A stretch of DNA of 64,000 nucleotides from Strix aluco (Eukaryota; Chordata; Aves; Strigiformes; Strigidae): the NCBI RefSeq assembly GCF_031877795.1, contig NC_133971.1, positions 62,804,463 to 62,868,462 of the forward strand. Direction: 5' to 3'. The notes beneath the pieces are model-generated. The model was not told the DNA's origin, ran no database searches, and saw only the letters and a program-made list of their open reading frames with translations. A program made the translations under genes and the position numbers. Shown here in pieces: positions 1 to 10,879 of this stretch; within the stretch, counting starts at the first letter, position 1, and each line of letters starts with the position of its first letter.

Positions 1-520
1 GTTTCTGCTGATCTCCAGTCTTGTGTGGTTTTTAGACACTCCAGTGCCCTGAAAATGGCTGCAATTTTTTTCTTTAGTAGAAACAGTAGCAGGGTCATCA
101 TTATGCAGTGGCCTTAATCAGATGAAAGTATAGGTTGCTTAAGTTTTAATTCTGCTGTCCCTTCACCTCTGACCCCAGCCACAGTGTTGCTTGTCTTCAT
201 GTTAACACTCAGATTTTGTAATTGGGGATTGAACTACACTTGGGAGATGAAAATGAAGAATGAACAGTTCAGCTGTCAAATTAAATTAGCAGCTACAGAA
301 GTGTAGGTAGAGGTCACACAAACCTGACCAGGCTTCTTGTCTGACTGACTTACAGGGATGAAGGGAAGTTGCTACAAGTATACTTGAAATTGCTAAAGTA
401 GGACATTTAGTTTTAACGTTAACCATCACTTGTGTTTTGCTAGCTTTTATTTTTCCTGTATTTTACTGCAATGTATGTAATTTCATTTACACTTTTTCCT
501 AACTACCCTCTGTTGTCATT
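1..520. other. Intergenic DNA, nothing recognised
   Basis: No long open frame, no RNA gene and no repeat family that I recognise in this AT-leaning stretch. It could be intronic or intergenic; the sequence does not say which. Confidence 0.5.
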
Positions 521-527
521 ACCCAGT

Positions 528-1083
528 TGTAAGATGTTTTAAAACCTTTAACTCCTTGCCTAGTGAAGATAAGACAGACCTTGGACAGTCTGAAAAACTC
601 CCTGAGTACATCCCTGATAGCAGGAACCTAAAAAAACAAGTGTTTAAGAAGGCGCCAGTGTCATAAGCGACTGGAAGCTGGTCTGGACTAACCTCCTTGA
701 CACAAACAGGAGCTGAAGGACAGATGAGGTAACTCTATGACCATGTATGGACACGGGAAACCTCAAGTTCAACTAACAGTGTGAGGAAGGCTATATGGAC
801 CCCTAAGGAGGGGAGAAGACCCTCACTCTATTTTTACTAGGCATGCTCAGACTATGTAAATGAATTCTGAGAATCTATTAGCATAAGACTGACTTTTCTA
901 AGAAATCTAATGCATACGTATGCTTTTTGTGTGTATTAGAGTGTTTTGTTATTAAGTGTGGCACTTGGGGTGGAGCGATCCCAGCGCTGCGAATAAAGAA
1001 TACCTGCTGAACAGTTATACTCAATTCTAACTGTTGAGTGAAGCTCTTTGTTTCAGGGTAACTGTGAGAAGAGGGGAGAAACA
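528..1083 (+). mobile_element. Probable decayed endogenous retrovirus LTR (solo)
   Basis: The segment has an LTR-like order of signals on the plus strand: an octamer-like GCATGCTCAG followed by TATGTAAATGA near 841-863, then GGAGCGATCCCAGCGCTG just before a poly(A) signal AATAAA at 992-997, then a U5-like tail running into CTCTTTGTTTCAGGG (to about 1058). The phrase AATAAAGAATACCTGCTG is typical of R-U5 regions of avian endogenous retroviruses as I know them. No gag, pol or env sequence lies on either side, so it would be a solo or truncated LTR. I could not find matching target-site duplications, so both ends are estimates; a start at TGT near 528, 535 or 638 and an end near 1055 or 1083 are all possible. 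Confidence 0.5.
992..997 (+). promoter_or_regulatory. Poly(A) signal AATAAA in the putative LTR
   Basis: Canonical hexamer placed about 20 bases after a GC-rich GATCCCAGCGCTGCG segment and before the U5-like tail, the usual order in an LTR. Whether it is used is unknown. Confidence 0.4.
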
Positions 1084-1089
1084 AAGTGA

Positions 1090-2960
1090 TTCATTTTCCA
1101 TGTGGGGCGAGAGAAGGTAAAATGTTTGCCAGGTTACTATAACAGTCTGAGAAGCTCTGCTGAGACTGTGGTGTTTAAGTCCTAGGTTACAGGGTCTAAC
1201 AACATGTAAACAAGGTGGCTAGAGAGAGTGGATAACTTGAAGAAACCTCTCTGTTGATTTGAGGGGTTTTATAGACATGGAAGTATATGCAGCTTGCAGT
1301 ATCAGGGTTGGACTTAACTTGTTACTTCTATTCAAAATTGCATCACTTCTGTCATGCACACTGAGTGTAACCTCATCATGCCAGAATGTGTGCTAGTTCT
1401 TAATGGAGTCTGTTATCCCAAATCTGAATATGTAAATCTGAGAGCAAATAAAACTGCAGAGAGCTTGAGTGTAGAGGTGGGAAACACAGTCATTTGAGAG
1501 AATAGACTAGAGTTTGGTCCTGTTCTTGATCACTGTACAGGCTGTTTGGCAGATCTGAGCAGCTTAAGTAGTGTAAAGGATTAACAATTACACTCAAAAA
1601 AAGTAATGATTACGAAGGAGGTGGGAATGAGGGTTTTCAAAATATTTGCCATTCTGGGACTTTTTAGAAAGCTAACTTCACTAACTGAAACTCTGACTTA
1701 CATCCTGTATTCTGAGATCCTCTGATCAGTTTTTTCTAACTTTTCAGCTTTAAATGATCTGGAAAGAAACTTTATGTGCTTGGTGTCTGCCTGTGACTGG
1801 TTTATTTTGTGTAGGTTTTGGGGGTTTTTTTACACGTTTCAGATAAAAACAATTCTGCTGTGTTGGAAAATAATATTGGGGTAAAGGGAATGCATTAGTT
1901 TTTCCAAATTGTTTCACTGAGCAGAGGTACTAGAGATCTAGTTCTTGGTCATGGTCTTTCTTTTTTTTCACCTATGTGCTTGGGGCCAGGAAGAGGAAAA
2001 ATTGAGTGCTGAGTTTTTTTTCTTTGGTTTCCAATGTTCAGTGCCCAGGCAGAGCTTCTGTGATGCAAGAAGTCTGAGTCTTGGCTGTATCCATCATGCC
2101 CATGTCAACAAATTTGAGAGCTTCCGTGTATTAAGATAATGTTTCTGGTCTGTACATAAACAATTATCTGACCTATTCTGATTATGCTGATTTTACCATT
2201 CATGCACAGGCCACCTGTTCATTGTAGGCATGGAAAGGTGGCGGTTCTTGACTGCTGTGAGAAGTTAGAGCACTTGAAATCTGGAAAGGAAGGGAGCACA
2301 GGGAATCAGGCTTTGGTTAAAAGAGGCAGAGTTTTTGAGCCACTTGGACTAAAAGCAAACAAAAGTAAATGAGACTATATTGTGCTGCTACAGTATCTTT
2401 CATTTATAAGTATGTAAAATGAGCTCTCTGTTGATGGCATTTTTATTAATTTCATTTTTTCCTCACTTTTTTTCTCCTTGGTTATGTATTATTTTGAGAT
2501 GTTCCATTTCTCTTTGGCAGCAGTTTGTGGGACTGCTTGTGGATACTGTGCAGATCACAGGGTATGAATTACCAAGCTATGGCACGTTCAACAATGGAAA
2601 TTAGTCCCAAGACTGGAGCATTGCCTGTCCTCTCCTGTCAGCAAATATCTGTGAAGGCTACTAACAAAGTTTCTGTCATCTTGTTCTCATTGCTATTCTG
2701 CTTGAAGGATAATATCCTATAACAGTTAGAAGCTGCTTCTTTAGATGAAGTGGAAAGTCTGTGTGGTTTTGACCACTGTCTGTAAACCATGAAAGGAAGG
2801 AATTTGAATCAGTTTTTCATCCAGACAGCCTTAGCTTTATGGTCAGGTTGGCAGACGGGTGTTCTGTTCACACAGGATTATTTTAGGTTTTGGGATCATT
2901 TGTGTCGAAGTTTATTTGAGTAATGGAGGACATTGTTCTTGATATAATGAAGTAAGATGC
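1090..2960. other. Intergenic DNA, nothing recognised
   Basis: Only short chance open frames (up to 65 codons) without homology that I recognise. No RNA gene or microsatellite of note. Confidence 0.5.
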
Positions 2961-2968
2961 GAGTCAGA

Positions 2969-3122
2969 TGGTGGAACAGATTGCCCATAGCGGTTGTGCT
3001 GTCTCCATCTTTGGAGGTTTCCAAGTCCAGATGGGTGGAAGCCCTGAGCATTGTGGTATGATCCTATGGCTGACCCTGTTTTAAGCAGGAAGTTGGACTA
3101 AGGATCTCCCGAGGTTCCTGAT
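2969..3122 (+). mobile_element. CR1 LINE, diverged 3'-end fragment
   Basis: The segment starts with TGGTGGAACAGATTGCCCAT, continues with CTCCATCTTTGGAGGTTTCC, and ends with GTTGGACTAAGGATCTCCCG followed by AGGTTCCT. This is the order seen at the 3' end of CR1 (end of the reverse transcriptase reading frame, then the short 3'UTR with the GGTTGGACTAGATGATC-type core). It is clearly more diverged than the copies at 10.35 and 54.3 kb and belongs to another subfamily. The terminal ATTCTGTG-type repeats are missing. Strand is plus by the orientation of the 3' core. Confidence 0.75.
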
Positions 3123-6100
3123 TGATGATGGTGACATAATTTCTGTAAAGGCTTATCCTCAATTTCCATATCCTGTCCTTCCTTTTGTTTGTTTTTTTCC
3201 ACATTCATCCTGTGTCTCTTCATAGTTCAAGCAGACGTGTAGAAATTAACAAAGCAAGGTTGGCTGACGCTGTTAGTTCTTTAAGAATTCATTGGTTAAA
3301 TTAGTGCAGGTTAGATTAGGCTTAAATTTAGTTCGTTCTTTGGTTCTGATGTGTGAAGAAAACAAGTTGCAGAATTGGGTAGAGTTAGCTGACAATTCTT
3401 ATCTGATGATGTGAGACATTATCATAAATTGAAAAAAGGATTTTTGAATGGCGTATAGTATAAATGCTCTATGCATCTCTGTATTATTTACTGTAAAATT
3501 GTCTGGCCTACTTTACCTGGTGTGGAAACAACTGCCCATTTGTTTATTTTCAAAAAACATTGCTTTCACAATGATCTTACTTTCCCATCTGTCCTCCTCC
3601 AGCTAAAAGCATCTATTAGTGTTTGTGAAAAATCGTCTTTTCAAGAGGTAAAAGCCCTTCCAAAAAACTTGTGTGAGGTTTTTTTTAAACAGATCATCCA
3701 GATGAATAAGAACATGAATTTTCTAAAAGTGTAGACTGAACTAATTTTAGAAGATGTTGTTAGAAAGCCCTTACTATTTTCAGATCAGCCATACAGCTCA
3801 ACGATCTTGTTCACTCTGGATTGGGAAGAAATGAGTAGAATAAATCATAAATATCATAAAGATTTCAGTGACCTAGACTCTCAGGCTTGCCTTGAGGAGA
3901 AAACCAGTTGAGTTGCTTGGGTGAGTTGTCAGAAGGTGGGAGAAATCACATAGCGGAGTCCCTGTAGGCTGTAACACGGAGTGCTTCAAAATTATGTGCC
4001 AAAAGAAACGGTAATCTTTCTCAGTGTACCAGTGTGTTGGGTTTTCAGACCATTCTGGTGAGTGTGGAACAAAGGAGTTGCACAAGCCAGTGCTTTCTGT
4101 TCCTGTTTTCTGCTCTGCGTTGGTGTCTAGCTAGATGTTGTTTCCTTTGATATTCTCTGACTGTGGGACTGCCATGACGGATTGCCAGGTTGGGTTAATT
4201 TTCTTTGTTGGGATATCTTTAAGTTCAGCTAGTAACATTGATGATTAAGGGGGATGTAGCATAGTGGCATTTCTAAACAGGGTTAATATTCTTTGTCAAC
4301 AAGTTATCTCTTTGGAAGTTGAGAAAAGGTGGAAATCTGTCTTGCTTCTTGTAACAGCTTGTACTGAAAATTTAGAAACAAAACCAGTCTTTCACCCCTT
4401 ACTCGTTGTGCAGTGACTACTTCTGTCACATCTCCTCAGGTTTTTATGCTTTGGAACTTCAGCATTCCAGCTGTCTACAATGAAAAATGAGGTTCTCGTT
4501 ATCCTGAATCAGTCTGTCAGTCCACAAGGTGTATATCAAGACTTTCAGGAGCCAGAAGGTCAAAACTCCTCTTCATCCACAGAAGTAATGCATTTACTTC
4601 TTGAGAGGTGCTTGTTAAAATGTCTCCCAGTCCTTTAAGTTTGAATTGCTTTGGTCTCTGTGCCAGTAAAGCACTTTGTTCAATGAAAAATGACAATATG
4701 AAAAAGCGTGTCCATGTGAAAGCTTCTCAGAGGATCTGTCACCTCATAATCTGAACAATTAAAAGAGATTGGGGGTGGGAGGAGGGATTCCTGTTCTGGA
4801 ATGACGGGGCAGGAGACAGCACCAGAGGAGGTGCTGTAACTATCTGTCTACTATTTCACTTCAAAGGACTTCCTCATTATCTGTCCTGAAGTTACCATGC
4901 ACCTTTCTAGCTGTGAGAAAACAGAGGGATAGAATAAAGCATTTGCTTCTCAAGCCCATGTCTCTTGCTAATGCACAGTCTGAGCTATCTCAAGCCTATA
5001 GATTTTTGAGCTCATTCCTGAGTGCCGTAAGTGTCTTGACAAACCAATGAACAGTACTTTCTGCAGTGGATGTGGAAAGAAATGTTCAGGCTAAGAGAGT
5101 ACTCTGTGTTCTTGAATGAAGGTCTGCATTTTGAGTGCCCGCCTACCCAGCCTCTGTCCAAATTTGAGCCTGAGCAGACTGAGAAGGAGGCAGTAACTGA
5201 AAGAAACAAGCCACACACTGGTTGGGTACTCAGTGCAAATGAAAGAGCCATCTGCTGACCAGACAGTATCATATTGTACATGGTTTTCTGACAGAGAAAA
5301 CAAATAGTGATAATGCTGCTGTTGTTTGTGTGAGAACAATGTACTTAATGCTGTGAAGGACTCCAGATATTCTGGCAGTACAGGAATAAATCTTTCACAA
5401 CACTAGGTTACTCTTTGATGCCAGTCTGAGAGCCTGAAAATACTCTTGTCTGCTTTTTAGATGTTTATACACTATAAAGCAGTGGCTTGTTTGCATGGTG
5501 CCTGTTATCTGTACATCTCTGACTGTATTAGCAAATTAAATAACTTATAACTGCTTTCCTTTTTTCCATCTCTTCTGGACCCAGTGTTGGAGATTGCCTT
5601 TGAAACAATCACTCTGACAATAAATGGAGACTCTGTGGTGACTTGAAAGTGTAACTGATGTAATGAGGGAAGAAGGAAGTTTTTCTCAACCTCCCTGTCC
5701 AAAATAACCCTGGTGCCCCCCAAATGATCTCTCTGTTGCATTTTGGTGTTGCCTTATGAAAAAGATGGTGGTGCCTAAATAAAAATGGAAGGGTGATTTA
5801 CATCAGTTGGCCTAAGGCTATATTGTACTACAGTGTGTCATAAAGGACCCTGGACCCTCTGTTATGTTAAATCTCCTATTATCCCTGCAGGTCTCCTGTA
5901 ATCATTGCGGAAGTCTTGCTCACATGAGGAACAAGATGATCTGTAGGTATTCTTGCTTGTGACAGTTGTCACCTGCGATGGGATTACCAGTGTGGTTCCA
6001 AGCTAGGTGGGGATCTGTATGAGATACTTGAATTACACCTCGGCTTGAATGTAAGTTTGAGTTTTATGCTTCATATAAAGTGGAGGACTTGCAGTGCCCA

Positions 6101-8059
6101 AGTGACAGCTCAGCCTTTGTGGGGGTTTTGGTGAGAGGTTTTGGTTTCTTCAGAAATACTTCAGTTCTCTGGAAAATTTTTTTGAAAGTGGACCCCTCCT
6201 ATGAATTTTTGGCAGCTGGGTCATTTGTGAAGGGCACTGGTGACTTTCATCAATCACAGCAAGAAAGAATTTAGAAGTGTAATTAGAAATTACCCTTACA
6301 GGTTTAGTAACTAGAGCAACGAACAAGATCACTTGTAAAGAACAGGTCAACTGACACGTAGCACGATCTGTACACCTATAACTAGGTTAGCGTGCATCAT
6401 CTCTGCGCTTGTCTGAAGCAGTTGGCAGTGGTGGAGTACTGCTAGGCTGCTTTAGATCCGAGGTAGGCTGATAATTGCCCTTCTCAGAAAACACTGCAGC
6501 CTGTTTTGAGACTCTGCTTGTCATGTGAACATGAATGTGTCTTACTTCGAAAAGTCAAGCTGTCTGTGGTGATCTGATAAGTTGAATGCACATACTGCAG
6601 TGAAATAGTGAACTGGGGAAGTAGGTTTTCTTTGTCCAAATAACAAAAAACAAAACAACCCCTACCAAGTAGTTGAGTGCCAGAAATAATAAAGCCTGGT
6701 TTTGTGAGTGGTTTGTGGCTCCTAACATACATTGAGCCCTCATAGAATTTTTCCCTGTGTTGAGATGTTTAGAAAACTTTACTCTTCTGAATTTTTTGGT
6801 TTCTAAATACATGTGGATGAGTTGGCACAACAGTCTGTATTTCTGTAGCATGATGAATTTGTCTTTGCTTGGCCTCCTAGGTGTGCAAACCTGTGTCCCA
6901 GTCAAATTGCTGACTAGGTTTGGGGGAGGATTAGGGATGATCAAATGGATGCATATGACCACAGCATACTTGAGTGTATCAATCTCATTGATACAGCTGC
7001 TCAGGAAACAAGGCTCTCTTCAGAAACTTAGCAAAAATTCCAAACCCTAGAACTGAACCCTAAATCCTCAGTGACATATGAACTTGTCACCATCAGTTCC
7101 CTGTGTGCCATTTTGGACACTTTCAGCCACACTGAATGCCTGAGCCCATCCAAGGTTTTTGGATGAATAGCCATTCTTGAACAGTTCTTTTATTTGCTGA
7201 TGGGTATCTCAGCTACTCCAGTTTTCCCAACTTCCCTTCCAAGTAGGGCTTTTTTAAGAAGTCTTTGTTATTTTCAAGTATCTGATAAAGATGCAGTGAC
7301 CTTCAGGGTAAAGCATGGAATGTTCTGTGTTGCATAATTACATTTCAGATTTATTTTTTTTTTTTTACTTTTCCAGGTTTCCCATTAACCCCTCTGCAGG
7401 TTTTGTCAGCAGTCCATGAAAGCAGTGTTACAAATGTTCCAGTGTTCACAACGGCATGCCAGCTGCTGCATGAGTTTCAGATGACACTGATTTTTTTCCA
7501 GGCCTTTGCAGAACAGGAAGAACTGAAACAAAAACTGTGAGGTTCCCTCTTGGAAATTCCAGTTCTCCTGGAGGCCTCTTTCCAAAGCCAGAGCGCTGTA
7601 AGGAAGGCTAAGTGTAAATAAGAATCAGACACTGTTTAGAGTGCAGAGGACTGACAGAGCCATTTATTTTCTTTTTGCAGTAGAGCAACAAAGGATATTA
7701 CAAGGGCCGGAGCATCTGCTGATGTAAATTATCATAGTTTTACTGGTCAGAGGATTCATACCCCTTCATCCCAGCTGGGAATGTGTCACTGAGATAGATT
7801 AGTGATTTACAGCATCAACATTGAGGGAGACAAAAAAGCAACATTAAAAAAAGCAATCTGCTTAGGTTGATATATGGGGCATTAAAGGCCTACTTTAAAA
7901 CAAAACGGAATCAGCCTACTTTGTAGTTAATTTGGAAATGGGGTCCTAGTGACTGTTGGTACAAGTAATATGATTGTATGGGCAGGTGGTCTTGTTAAAT
8001 ATAAGGCTTTCTGTTTGTAATTACTGGCTTTACAGATGAAATAATGTTAAGAAAGTGCA

Positions 8060-8160
8060 AATTAGTGCCCTGCTCTTGCAAATGCTCAAATATTCATGAA
8101 GTAGGCCCTTAGACTTCAAAGGGGTTACTCACATGAGCAAAATGAAATGCAGAACTGTTG
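8060..8160. repeat. Probable ancient amniote interspersed repeat
   Basis: The words CCTGCTCTTGCAAATGCTCA, AGACTTCAAAGGGGTTACTC and ACATGAGCAAAATGAAATGC resemble a phrase very common in turtle, crocodile and bird genomes (source of the 'gacttcaatgggactactcacatg' motif). I recognise the phrase but not the family name, so this is a similarity judgement from memory. Confidence 0.4.
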
Positions 8161-9114
8161 TGTTTTCATCTCTCTCTTCTAGGTTGGTGTCTCCTAGTGT
8201 AATTTCTAGTGCTTTATTCTGAAAACCAGACTTAAGGTCCTCTGGACATTCTAGTGTAATCTTATTACCTGCTAATAAACAACTCTCTTTTTTTTTTTTT
8301 TTTTTCCCCTCTCCAAATAGTAGATTACTTTGCTGTGCATTTCTTCCTGGGTATTAATGAAAGACTGAAATTAACTTCTGGCTGGTGACACTCCTGCCAG
8401 AACATGCAGACTGGTCAGTCATCAGTCAAAGACATGACAGATTTGTTTTGTCTCATTCTAGGATAGCCAACTTCTATATGTGTAGGTGACATTCTCAGTC
8501 CCAGGCAGGTGTCTGAAGAAGGCCAGGCTAACACAGCCAAGTTTGCAAGGAGCAGGGTGTCTTACTGCTGCTGAATTTGATAGGGATCTGCTTTCTCTCT
8601 GCCTCTACTGTTTTTCTCACAATAATAGTCCAGTTCAGTTGCATGGGGCGGGGGAGTGGAAGGAGGAGAGGTCAATAGAATTGCCCTATGGGCTGACAGC
8701 TAATTAAACCTGTTTAACACTCCTAGTTGTTTGTACAGCATATTTACCGGTGCATTTTATATTCAGAAGACTCAAGTGACTTGGTTTACAGGTACAGCTC
8801 TGAGAGTAGGTACATGTGACCCAACCAAGGGGCACTATAGCTTGCCTAATTCAGCCTAATTAGTCCTGAGTGTCAAATGCACTAGATTCCACCAAAGTTG
8901 TGAGACAAATGTTGCTTCCATTACTTCCCACGGAAGTTTTGTATGTGGCTTTGTACACTCTGTTGGGGGTCTAGCATTTTCCTTTTAACCGGATTAGAAA
9001 TCCTGTTCTTGCAGCTCTTGCAGTGAACCCTTCTTTATGTCTGATTTTGATGCTTCTGAAGCCTATCTGCAGGTTTGCATCCATGTCTCTTGTGTCACAA
9101 AGGTAAGCACAAAC

Positions 9115-9475
9115 AAGTACTTCATCTAACTTCCATTAAAGTCAATGAGAGTCTTTCCACTCCAATGTCAGTCAGAGTGAGTCTTTCATCTTTCCTTCCT
9201 AGAAACTGGTTGGTCTGGGTCCCTTTTTATTCTTCTTTTCTGGTCTTTGTCCCCGTCATGTCTGAGCACTTCAGTCAGCAGTAGATTACTCTGTCTTGTT
9301 CTGGTACTCTTATTCTCTGTTGCGTGATGAGGCTGGGGAATAATAGTGTCTCCATTATTCTGCATGTCCCCATCATTAGCTGAGGATAAGTGGCAAAAAT
9401 GAAAGGCCAGATTTTCAAGATGTGAATGACAGTGTGGTGTAATTTTTCAAAGGTATTTAGAAACTTCAGAAACCA
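9115..9475. repeat. Probable ancient amniote repeat remnants
   Basis: CTTCCATTAAAGTCAATGAG near 9130 and GGCCAGATTTTCAAG with TTTTTCAAAGGTATTTAG near 9404-9464 resemble widespread old amniote repeat phrases. They may be two separate fragments. No open frame or domain supports a coding role. Confidence 0.35.
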
Positions 9476-10347
9476 CCACTTTGTTCCTGATTCTTTAAGC
9501 CCATAACTATCCTGAAAAGATCCGGCATTAAATAGCTTGAAAAGGGTCGCAAGGAATGTGTGTTGCAGAGAAGCTCAAGAGGCATTAGTTCCACATCTGC
9601 TTCTGAATGGTCCCTCTTTTGAAATACAGACACTTCTCAGCCTTGGGCTTCCCCACACACTGGCTCTACAGGCAAAAATCTCAGCAGCAAGCACCTGAGA
9701 GGAGCCCTGTATGGAAAAGCCACTCATCTGCAGTATGTGATGGTGGCTGTGGTCATGTTTAAGCGTTTGAGGACTTCTCTTCCTTTCCTTAGTTTCCAGG
9801 TTTTGTTTCAGGGAGCTGGTTGCATGATTGAAGAGAAACCTAAACAGACTAATATTTGCAAGGCTCAAACGTCACAGAGTGACCCTTATGTGGTTAGTCA
9901 TTATCTAGGACTAAGCTTTCAGAGGTAAAAAGCAGCCCAGTGACTTGTTTCTTTCATATAGGGATGATATAGAAGGCACCAGGATGTGACAAATGAGAGA
10001 TCTGCAGAAGTAAGTCCTACTGCCTGTTGATATAACACAGCTCAACCCTCCAGCTCTCAGCTTACCTAGATGATTTTGCCTGGATTACGGCTGCTCTGAG
10101 GTGCTCAGATATACATACTACAGGAATTAGCTATGCTAGCAATTAGTTGTGCCTCCAAAAATGGAGTCCGTCATTAAAGCCTGGCCCAAGATGTGAAGAC
10201 CTAGCATTTCACCTGGAACCTTTGAAGTCTCTGAGTGTTGAAACTATAATAATAATTATATATAAACACTTCCCGAGTGTGTCATAACCACATGAGGGAC
10301 AGACTAAAGCATGTTGGTAAGAATGCAAGAAGCAGCAGAACAAAAGC

Positions 10348-10874
10348 ACTCGTGAGGCCGCACCTCGATTCCTGTGTTCAGCTTTGGGCCCCTCACTACA
10401 AAAAGGACATTGAATGACTCGAGCGTGTCCAGAGAAGGGCAACGAAGCTGGTGAAGGGTCTGGAGCACAGGTCATACGAGGAGCGGCTGAGGGAACTGGG
10501 GTTGTTTAGTGTGGAGAAGAGGAGTCTGAGGGGAGACCTCATCGCCCTCTACAACTACCTGACAGGAGGTTGCAGAGAGCTGGGGATGAGCCTCTTTAAC
10601 CAAGTAACAAGCGATAGGACAAGAGGTAATGGCCTCAAGTTGTGCCAGGGCAGGTTTAGACTGGATATGAGGAAGCATTTCTTTACAGAATGGGTTGTTG
10701 GGCGTTGGAATGGGCTGCTGAGGGAGGTGGTGGAGTCCCCATCCCTGGAGGTGTTTAAGAGTCGGGTTGACATAGTGCTTAGGGATATGGTGTAGTTGGG
10801 AACTGTCAGTATTAGGTTAATGGTTGGACTAGATGATCTTCAAGGTCTTTTCCAACCTAGATGATTCTGTAAAA
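10348..10874 (+). mobile_element. CR1 LINE, 5'-truncated copy (3' end)
   Basis: From about 10351 the sequence runs nearly base for base with 56736-57250 of the longer CR1 in this window, covering the C-terminal part of the reverse transcriptase ORF2 and the short 3'UTR. An open frame from 10451 to 10795 encodes 114 residues ending in the CR1 C-terminal motif [13 protein letters not shown]. The 3'UTR has the core GGTTGGACTAGATGATC and ends in a single GATTCTG, shorter than the usual ATTCTGTG repeats. A TGA replaces a leucine codon at about 10415-10417 (ATTGAATGACTCGAG here, ATTGAATTACTCGAG in the long copy). The 5' truncation is the usual outcome of CR1 insertion. It is dead as an element. Confidence 0.93.
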
Positions 10875-10879
10875 AGTTT

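Larger units (their letters stand above)
3125..10340. other. Non-coding DNA with old repeat remnants
   Basis: No gene is supported in these 7.2 kb; the longest open frame, 135 codons on the minus strand near 6555-6962, has no recognisable domain. Poly-T runs occur near 7350-7365 and at 8288-8305. Old amniote repeat remnants are listed separately at 8.05-8.16 and 9.12-9.47 kb. Confidence 0.5.
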
